Shown here: piece by piece, positions 1 to 5,756 of the stretch | Position numbering within the stretch: position 1 is the first letter of the stretch | Layout: each line of letters starts with the position of its first letter | Source: Candidatus Geohydrothermomicrobium daggyaiense | Lineage (GTDB): Bacteria; Actinomycetota; Geothermincolia; Fen-727; JACVIW01 | Length of the DNA: 7,186 bases | Assembly (NCBI GenBank): GCA_015711695.1 | Contig: JACVIW010000120.1 | Coordinates: 1-7,186, forward strand | Direction of reading: 5' to 3' | Position numbers and translations under genes: made by a program | Notes under the pieces: model-generated | Database searches by the model: none | Seen by the model: the letters and a program-made list of their open reading frames with translations, nothing else | What the model was told of the DNA's origin: nothing

Positions 1-1
1 A

Positions 2-523
2 TTGGCTAGCGATGCCGACAATCTGTTTGTGGTTATTACGGCAAGGGAGATGAACCCCAAAATTCAGATTATTAGTCGTGCCTCGGCGGTGACCAACGAC
101 CGAAAGTTAAAATTAGCGGGAGCCGACAATGTGATATTGCCCGATAAGGTTGGCGGTCAAAAAATGGCAAAACTTGTCATACAGCCCGATATACTTGAAT
201 TTGTTGAAAAGTACGTTGACACATTTGCCGCCTGGGACTTACTCAAATATTTTCATGAGAATCCCGTTTCTGAGCATTCCATCTCTGAAATAGCACTTGA
301 GATTGGAAGAAAAGAATCAAGCATCATCGAGCCGCTCTCCAGACTTGTTGAGTTAGGACTGGTAAGTGGGGAGTCCATAGCGGGAGAGGAGCATATGTAT
401 AAGTATACGGCTCCCGCTGAGTTCCGCTGGTCAATGGAGAAATTCCTTGAGGCGACTCGTGATAGGACAAATCGATTAGCGGTGGTCAGTATCATTCTTA
501 AGAAAGAGGCTCGTAAGATATAG
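2..523 (+). CDS. RCK/TrkA-N half-domain fused to a winged-helix regulator, 5' partial
   Basis: The reading frame is open to the left edge, so the true start lies outside; the first codon (TTG) is probably internal. Residues 2-68 match the second half of an RCK/TrkA-N domain, the nucleotide-binding regulatory domain of potassium channels and Trk systems: DADNLFVVITAREMNP, then IISRAS, then LAGADNVILPDKVGG and a tail ending QPDILEFVE. A complete RCK protein would continue into a TrkA-C domain. Here residues from about 70 (KYVDTFAAWDLLKYFHENP) instead enter a winged-helix module: SISEIALEIGRKESSI resembles a helix-turn-helix, followed by PLSRLVELGLV and a wing ending MYKYTAP. A conserved-looking C-terminal helix (FLEATRDRTNRLAVVSIILK) ends the protein. 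Families are recognised from memory. The product could be a ligand-sensing DNA-binding protein, or the remnant of a deletion that joined two genes. No downstream partner gene is intact. Confidence 0.75.
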   Translation: MASDADNLFVVITAREMNPKIQIISRASAVTNDRKLKLAGADNVILPDKVGGQKMAKLVIQPDILEFVEKYVDTFAAWDLLKYFHENPVSEHSISEIALEIGRKESSIIEPLSRLVELGLVSGESIAGEEHMYKYTAPAEFRWSMEKFLEATRDRTNRLAVVSIILKKEARKI

Positions 524-587
524 CGGAATCACTCCGTTAAAGTTGTAGTATTTAACTGTATTATTTATCCCGCTAACGCATTCCGCT
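521..587 (+). repeat. Nested inverted repeats overlapping the stop codon of the left-edge gene
   Basis: AGCGGAAT at 522-529 is repeated in inverse as ATTCCGCT at 580-587. TAGCGG (521-526) pairs with CCGCTA (570-575), and GTTAAA (536-541) pairs with TTTAAC (551-556), so a long stem with a small inner hairpin is possible. No T-tract follows, so this is not a convincing intrinsic terminator. It may be a transcript-end structure or chance. Confidence 0.3.
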
Positions 588-708
588 TGCTTTCATATAG
601 ATGAGTTGATTAGACCGTCCTTGCGCAATAATACACAACTGTTGAAGAGCCCAAGATTCTCCAAATATACACGAATCATTGCAAGCCTGGCGTTCTCTTT
701 TCTGATTA

Positions 709-915
709 TCATTCTTGAATAAGAGCTGCGTCCCTGAAACTAACATTGCCCACTATTTGAAATGAAAATATAGAAAGAAGAGCCCATCCGCTATTGGAGC
801 TAACAGCGCTTCTCGCTTTTTGAGTAAAACCCGATCTTCTCTCCACGCCGAAAAGTTTATTAAGCGTATTCAATCCCTTATAAAATTCTAAAGCTGCAAG
901 ATTGACATTTTTCAT
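709..915 (-). pseudogene. Unrecognised 68-codon reading frame, possible gene fragment
   Basis: The frame begins MKNVNLAALEFYKG and contains LNKLFGVERRSGFTQKARSA, then a hydrophobic patch (WALLSIFSFQIVG). The ATG follows the stop of the 931-1107 frame by about 15 nt, with only a weak GAG-like ribosome site. The sequence is protein-like but I do not recognise it. It may be a small protein, a fragment of a decayed minus-strand gene, or a chance frame. Confidence 0.2.
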
Positions 916-930
916 TGATCTCTAATTGAT

Positions 931-1107
931 TTACGCTTCTCTTGGAGTAACGACCATTGCTGGATCAATTTTATGAATTATTTCGACGAAACTGCGGTCT
1001 TTGATTTTGCCTCTGATCTTTAGATGTTCGCCTTCCTCCATCATAGAAATTTTGATGTTTTTGTGAAAAATGCAACTTTTTCCAATGCTTTCTCCAGAAA
1101 AAATCGT
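931..1107 (-). pseudogene. Unrecognised 58-codon open stretch, probable 3' end of a decayed gene
   Basis: Open from the stop at 1108-1110 to TAA at 931-933; the first ATG is at 1044. The translation includes GESIGKSCIFHKNIKISMME, then EGEHLKIRGKIKDRSF, then VEIIHKIDPAMVVTP. The alternation of charged and hydrophobic residues and the KIDPAMVVTP ending look like genuine coding sequence more than the overlapping 971-1246 frame does. No family assignment is possible by eye. The upstream in-frame stop and the lack of a ribosome site suggest a fragment. Confidence 0.25.
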
Positions 1108-1416
1108 TCACGCTGACTTTCTTTTGACCAAATGGAAATTTCGATTGGCATTGTGCTTCAATGTTTTTATCGAATGATTTTTCAAGAGATCGTTCAAAAG
1201 CCGGACTGAATTGCGGAATATTTTTACTTACCAAACTCCAATTCAAGAGATATTATTGAAGGGTCCATCAGCATAATCCAATTCTGCGATTTTTCGCTGG
1301 GAAAATCAGTCGAATAAATCAGTTGGATGAGCTTCATTAAGAGAAGAACTGTGAGGTCTTTAGTCGATAATGCAGATCTAAAACACATCACCGATCGTCT
1401 AATATTGTAATCAGAC

Positions 1417-2899
1417 GTGGCCAAGTATTACCTGGGTTTCACCGGGAACGCCCTCGTTTATGGTGTATTGACAAGGCAGGTTAATCTGGTAGCCAACGAA
1501 CGGCGCAAAAGGTGAGGATAAGAAAGTTCGACAGGGTTATCATCTCACTCATCAATTGTTATGAGCTGCAAGTATTCACACTGGCGATTTTTGGAGTGTG
1601 AGGGAGTGTTGTTACTGTCAATTAAGATATTAAGGCCGGGGAAATACAACATGTTGGAGAGGGCATCGGCGCAAAAATCATTGTTACTGAACCTGCTGAT
1701 AACTAATAGAATATCGTGGACAAAAAGAGAATTCCTTCAGTGGATCACTGGATTTACTGCGTTGATAAATCCCGTATTTCTGGCCGTTTTATTGACTCTG
1801 TCTGACGACAGGATGACATGAAATCGAAAAAGGTCAATTTTTGCGTCATTATAATTCCGGATGACGTTGTGATGAAAGCTTATACCTCTGGAGCAACAAC
1901 GAAGCCCAAAGCAGCGAAGATAACGGGTGAAAATCTGAAAGCCCTGACGAGAATAAAGCATTTGCTTAGATTTATCCGGCAGAAACATCTTGGGCTGACT
2001 TGCAATCCCGCTGTGTCAGAGTTTCGAGTTTTTAACTACTATTGGCTTAATTAAATCCGGACAGCCAATCCTCATGCACCGATTCTTTAAGCCGGATAAT
2101 GTCCTGGAGGTCATCTTGTAGCGCAGAGTAACAGGTTTTGTTGGCGCAACGGCATTGTATGCATGATGCTCAAGGCTGGTGCGGAGAAGAATGAACTAAC
2201 ATCAGTTAAGTTCTAGATGAGCGGCGCTGACGCTATGCCCGTGGATCTCATTAAAAAGTTCAAACGTATGGGAGGCAGGAAATTTGTAGAAGGCTATGCC
2301 TTGGCGAAACCGCGCCGGTTTTTACCTTTAATACATGGCTCATGCTTAGAGCAGGAACTATTGGAATACTAATTCCCGGCAAGAAAGTAAGAATAATGGA
2401 TGAAGCAGAGGTGAAGTAGAAAAATCGTTGTCAGCGGGCTGAATGCGATGAAAGGGGTACTGGAATGACTCTCAACGGATCTTTGAGGCATTCAAGTGCG
2501 GCATTTCCTAACCGTGGATCCTGCCTGGATGAGCAGCCTGGATTACGTAACGTTTCTCGATAAAAAAGTAGTCAAAAAAGCGGCGGTTACTCAAATTTTA
2601 CATGTGAAGCTGAGGAAGATTTGCTTTTGCATCACGCCATTGCGAAAGCTGCTCCCATCAAAATTGCTCATGAGATTTTGGGTAACCTTCCCGTCGTTGT
2701 TGTTTCCTTAAGGCCCGAAAAACTGCGACCGAGGACGAAATTATGGATGGGTACAGATTGAACATAGCTTGCTGCCCGCGCCGAGAAGAGTGAAAACTAT
2801 GCAACCCCGGGAGTGGTGAGAATGCTCACCATTAAAAAACCGAAGGGAAATCTTTGGGAAATGTTCGCTCATGCTTTTAGCGAGAAAATCGAGCTCTGA
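1417..2899 (+). pseudogene. Acyl-CoA synthetase (AMP-binding superfamily) pseudogene
   Basis: The intact enzyme would activate a fatty or other carboxylic acid to its CoA ester through an acyl-AMP intermediate. Family segments appear in the right order but in different frames. NALVYGVLTRQVNLVANE (from 1447) is the N-terminal 'lTYaeL..' block. RVIISLINCYELQVFTLAIF (from 1533) runs on through in-frame TGA (1599) and TAA (1623) to GEGIGAKIIVTEP. The adenylate-binding loop YTSGATTKPKAAKITGENL (from 1881) is a degraded YTSGTTGxPKG. LIKSGQPILMHRFFKPDNVL starts at 2047, then RRVTGFVGATALY. MSGADAMPVDLIKKFKRMGG starts at 2217, then FVEGYALAKPAP (A5-like), PGKKVRIMDE, and YVTFLDKKVVKK with a phase change near 2578. 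HHAIAKAAPIKIAHEILGN follows, and KKPKGNLWEMFAHAFSEKI ends at TGA 2897-2899. The length of about 1480 nt is close to a full gene. It has many stops and frameshifts. The loop glycines are lost, and the C-terminal catalytic Lys site appears as GN. The start is uncertain. The family call is secure, the substrate unknown. Confidence 0.85.
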
Positions 2900-2903
2900 G
2901 TGC

Positions 2904-2911
2904 AAGGGGGG
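2904..2911 (+). promoter_or_regulatory. Fossil Shine-Dalgarno of the CoA-transferase pseudogene
   Basis: AAGGGGGG lies 8 nt before an ATA triplet (2920-2922) that opens a CoA-transferase-like N-terminus. The strong purine-rich site sits between the synthetase stop (2899) and this triplet, showing that the two genes were once translated from one transcript. Confidence 0.6.
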
Positions 2912-2919
2912 TTAATTTC

Positions 2920-4290
2920 ATAGCTTCAAAAATTTGGTCTCCCCAGGGTCCGGTGTCACCTAAAGAAGATGGCAAAACGATTTTTTTTGCCCGCTTTTGT
3001 TGAAGAAATAGCGATAGCTCTCGAGTAAAGATTCTTGAGGGCCAGGCACCCACGCGACCTCGAACTATTTGTTCCGCTTGTTATCAGTTTTGTCGAATAT
3101 AACAACTGTCCTAACTGCTTTGCTCACCCGGGAAATGCCGGAAGATTGTATAAAGTGATCTCCTGTCGGGTATGAGAATGAGGAAACGATGGATGCGAAC
3201 GAATACGAGGCGTACAGATATGTGCCCGGGGTCATGACTGGCATTTTCCGCGAAGCTTAAGCTGACAACAACGAAACTGTTAACATCATTACAAGGGTGG
3301 GTCTGGATACCCTTTCTTAATCCGGGACAGGAGGCGGGGAAGCTTAATAAACTTACAAGTGGAAAAGGAGAAGAGCTGATAAAGCTAACTCAATGGTAAG
3401 GAGAAGAATATCTTTTCTTCAAGCGCCCATACCTGAATACATGCATACCCTCCTGCTCAATCACGGACGAAAAAGAGAATGCGATAACTGAAAAAGAACT
3501 TACGTCGACTATAGCGGTTCCGGGAATGGGGCACATAACCGAGCCCAGACCTGCGTGGCTCTGAGAGATAAGGGTAACCCTAAAGACGCTCAAACTGTTG
3601 CTGCATAACCTGAAAAAAGTTGGTGCTCGTGTTTCTCTGGAATACTTAAAGCCTGACAGCCTGTCAACTTTGGCTTTGGGCTTCCATCAAGCGTAATTTA
3701 CATTTCATGTAATGAAAAAACATTATAGATGTGGTGATGTTGTCTCTTTAGACAGGAATTATCGGTGGGGTTCCGGGTGTTGAATAACAGTTCGCCCGGG
3801 CACTAAAGCCTATGTGGTGATTCCATCTAATTATATTTTTTAAAATATCTGGGGAGGCAGAATCTACCAGCCGTTTCTCGCATTCGGTATGATTGGCTAG
3901 TCTGGCAATTTCAATGATTCGAGTTTTGGTGATCTGATTGTTGGTCTTGGAGGTTCCGTCTACATGTCCCAACTGCCAACCCATACCGCCAAAAGTTTAA
4001 GCTTCGCCTGGTACTTTCACATCTGGGGTAGTCGAAGCAAACTGCAATAAAATAGGAATCGAAATACGCAGGGATTGTGAATTGATTAAATTCACAAAAA
4101 GGATACCGGAATTACTTTTCAATTCGCGTCGAGAGCTTGGTTATGGTGGGCGTCAAACACGAGTTGCAACAGAGAGCTATTCGAGTTTTGATGAGAGAAT
4201 ATACAGGTCTGAGCCTATGGGAATAAAAGAAAAATTCTCGTAGGTGCATAAAGTATTTGAGGCCCTCAAAACTGGTTTACGTTTCTTTTA
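2920..4290 (+). pseudogene. Fused-subunit CoA-transferase (YdiF/propionate CoA-transferase type) pseudogene
   Basis: The intact family I enzyme moves CoA between short-chain acyl-CoA and a free acid through a glutamyl-CoA thioester. The order of segments matches the alpha-beta fused family. From ATA 2920 come IASKIWSPQG and KEDGKTIFFARF, then RFLRARHPRDLELFVP, YEAYRYVPGVMTGIFREA, NIITRVGLDTL, LNPGQEAGKLNKLTSGKGEE, GEEYLFFKRPYLNT and SITDEKENAITEKELTSTIA. LKKVGARVSL and GLPSSVIYIS lead to TGIIGGVPG (the family ExGxIGGxP site) and QFARALKP. Next are GNFNDSSFGDLIVGLGGSVY (family GNVNVSkFG..i.GcGGFi) and QTRVATERAIRVLMREYTGL. Stops and phase changes interrupt nearly every block. About 1370 nt against a usual 1550 implies internal deletions, mostly before the active site. 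The position of the catalytic Glu is TAG (3749-3751). The 3' limit is approximate. Confidence 0.88.
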
Positions 4291-4321
4291 CTAGAGCCTT
4301 CAAATCGGGTATCCAGCTCAT

Positions 4322-5379
4322 TTAGCGGTACCAATCCGCGATTTCATCAAATCCCCTGAAGAAATCAGGATTTCTTAAATCGTAACCGAGATTCTTGATT
4401 CGCATGTTTGAAATCACGTAGTCCCTGGAGAAAAATAGCAGGAGATGGTGAGTGAAGCTTGGTTGGAGAGCGGGCTCAAGATTATATTTGATAACAATTT
4501 TGTCCCAGACTTTCTGGATTCTTCTGTTAATAAACATATCCACCGAGTCAGGTGTTTTTGCTAGGATTCTGATCAGCGAATCAGCGAGATTCTTATGGTA
4601 TTTCCCTTTGACTTTGACCTCAATACCATATAACTCAAGCTTTTTTAATACATCGCTCGAGTACACTGGCGTATCATCCGAAATGTTGAAAACTTTTCCA
4701 ACTGCTTCCTCCTTATCGAGCAGAAAAACCGCTGCACCGGCGATGTCCTCGCTGTGAACCCATGAAGTATGTAGTCCATCTTCGAAAAGCCTGAAAGTTC
4801 TTATGCCGCGGTTTCTTATAATCAAACCCCCGGCGAATACCATACCTGCAATGTATTTTCCCCTCGGGCCATAGGCGACGGCAGGCCTGAGGCACATAAT
4901 CGGGAGATTATCCTGGTGGTAGTACCTGAATGCTATTTTCTCCCCCTGAGTTTAGTTATACCGTAGGTGTCGTGAGGTCCTTTAGGGCTCTCCTCATCGA
5001 TTGGGAGCGTCTCGGTATGTGCGTAAACAGCTACTGTTGAGAAGTGGACAAAACGATTTACTCCTTGTTTAAGAGCAGCACGGCAGATGTTTTCAGTACC
5101 GCGGACGTTAACGTCAAATAGTAGCTGGCGTTGCCTACCTATCTTGAATACTGCTCCGAGACGGATAACAGCGTCAACGCCCTTAACAGCTTTTATTAGT
5201 GAGTCGTAATCAAGAAGATTTGAAGGGATAATTTCGATACCGAGTTTTTCCGCAATAGAAAAATCAGATCCCGGTTGATCGGTTGCTCGCGGTTCATAGC
5301 CTGAACTGAGAAGCTCTTCAAAGATGTATCCTCCGAGGAAACCGCTTGCACCTGTGACGAGGACTTTTCCGCGCGCCAT
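4322..5379 (-). pseudogene. NAD-dependent epimerase/dehydratase (extended SDR), single frameshift
   Basis: This is an extended short-chain dehydrogenase/reductase acting on a sugar nucleotide, sterol-like or similar substrate; the exact reaction cannot be told. The ATG at 5379 is preferred over an in-frame TTG at 5394 because GAGGG sits 8 nt before it. The first frame (5379-4933) has VLVTGASGFLG (GxxGxxG, residues 10-16), Asp34 after the second strand (suggesting NAD), VNVRGTENICRAA, the HFSTVAVY serine/threonine strand, and catalytic YGITK (Tyr139, Lys143). It then runs into a stop at 4933. The other phase continues with IAFRYYHQDNLPIMCLRPAV, AYGPRGKYIAG, the substrate-side WVHSEDIAGAAVFLLD and a C-terminal end at 4322. 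Adding one G to the G5 run (4942-4946) restores TKLRGEKIAFRYY and about 352 codons, a normal family length. No other lesion is seen, so it may be functional if the indel is an error. Confidence 0.88.
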
Positions 5380-5387
5380 AAGAAAAA

Positions 5388-5392
5388 CCCTC
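5388..5392 (-). promoter_or_regulatory. Ribosome binding site of the epimerase gene
   Basis: On the minus strand GAGGG is followed by eight bases (TTTTTCTT) and then the ATG at 5379. This decides the start against the upstream in-frame TTG, which overlaps the site itself. Confidence 0.65.
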
Positions 5393-5394
5393 AA

Positions 5395-5576
5395 ATTTTT
5401 ACATTGATAGAACCCTCTTTTACAAAATATTGATTTATTTTATTAATCGGGAGATGATTTTTGTATACTCGGTCTCGATAAATCGAAGATGCCAAAGACC
5501 AAACTACTGGACTCAGTTTCTTATTCAGGAAAGCGAAAACTTTTCTCAAATCTGGTTTTTGTTTGAGACATATTTA
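5395..5576. other. Intergenic spacer between divergent epimerase and tRNA-Gly
   Basis: This AT-rich spacer holds the upstream regions of two divergent units. I see no convincing sigma70 promoter for the minus-strand gene: TTGTAA, a 17 nt gap and GTAAAA is only a weak candidate. A short dyad, TCGAT-AA-ATCGA, lies near 5475-5486. No small gene is supported. Confidence 0.4.
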
Positions 5577-5605
5577 TTGACACCTATTTTTCCGTTTCAT
5601 AAAAT
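5577..5605 (+). promoter_or_regulatory. Sigma70-type promoter of tRNA-Gly
   Basis: A perfect -35 TTGACA (5577-5582), a 17 nt spacer and a -10 TAAAAT (5600-5605) place the transcription start about 5611-5613, directly before the tRNA 5' end at 5614. The precursor would therefore have almost no 5' leader. The match to consensus, the spacing and the position make this a strong prediction. Confidence 0.8.
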
Positions 5606-5613
5606 TTCATCGA

Positions 5614-5689
5614 GCGGGAATAGCTCAGCTGGTAGAGCGCCACCTTGCCAAGGTGGAGGTCGCGGGTTCGAGCCCCGTTTCCCGCTCCA
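5614..5689 (+). tRNA. tRNA-Gly(GCC)
   Basis: The cloverleaf is complete over 76 nt. The acceptor stem is GCGGGAA (5614-5620) with TTCCCGC (5679-5685). The D stem is GCTC/GAGC. The anticodon stem is CCACC (5640-5644) with GGTGG (5652-5656), and the loop TTGCCAA puts anticodon GCC at 5647-5649. The T stem is GCGGG (5662-5666) with CCCGT (5674-5678) around TTCGAGC. The discriminator is T and CCA is encoded at 5687-5689. GCC decodes GGC and GGU glycine codons. No defect is visible, in contrast to the broken protein genes around it. Confidence 0.97.
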
Positions 5690-5726
5690 TTATTTAAGAA
5701 ATGTCATTTTTAAAATAGCAGCTCGT

Positions 5727-5756
5727 GGGATACCCAGGTTTAAAATCCCCGTTTTT
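5727..5756 (+). terminator. Weak candidate terminator after tRNA-Gly
   Basis: GGGAT (5727-5731) can pair with ATCCC (5745-5749) across a 13 nt loop, and TTTTTT follows at 5752-5757. The stem is only 5 bp and the T-run begins two bases late, so support is modest. The place, about 40 nt after the tRNA, is suitable. Confidence 0.3.

Larger units (their letters stand above)
524..1415. other. Region without a recognisable gene; possibly eroded minus-strand coding DNA
   Basis: No long open frame, RNA gene, repeat array or mobile element is visible here. On the minus strand several short frames have protein-like composition (see 709-915 and 931-1107), and a 91-codon frame at 971-1246 overlaps the second of these in another phase. 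Switching between phases is what a decayed gene would look like, as in the better-preserved pseudogenes downstream. I could not match any stretch to a known family, so this remains unassigned. Confidence 0.4.

Noticed and set aside
971..1246. A 91-codon minus-strand frame as a real gene
   Set aside because: Its second half is rich in Arg, Gln, Asn and aromatics in a way typical of an out-of-phase frame, and the overlapping phase (931-1107) looks more like protein.
1561..1821. An 86-codon plus-strand frame starting with ATG
   Set aside because: The family-matching translation lies in another phase of the same DNA (IISLINCYELQVFTLAIF), so this frame is a by-product of the decayed synthetase.
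3748..3984. A 78-codon minus-strand frame
   Set aside because: It is antisense to the active-site and GNxN blocks of the CoA-transferase pseudogene, and its sequence is not family-like.
4452..4757. A 101-codon plus-strand frame
   Set aside because: It lies antisense to the clearly coding epimerase 3' half and is a shadow of that gene.
4933..4955. Programmed ribosomal frameshifting in the epimerase gene
   Set aside because: Extended SDR enzymes are not known to use it. No slippery heptamer with a downstream structure stands out, and a homopolymer indel explains the break.
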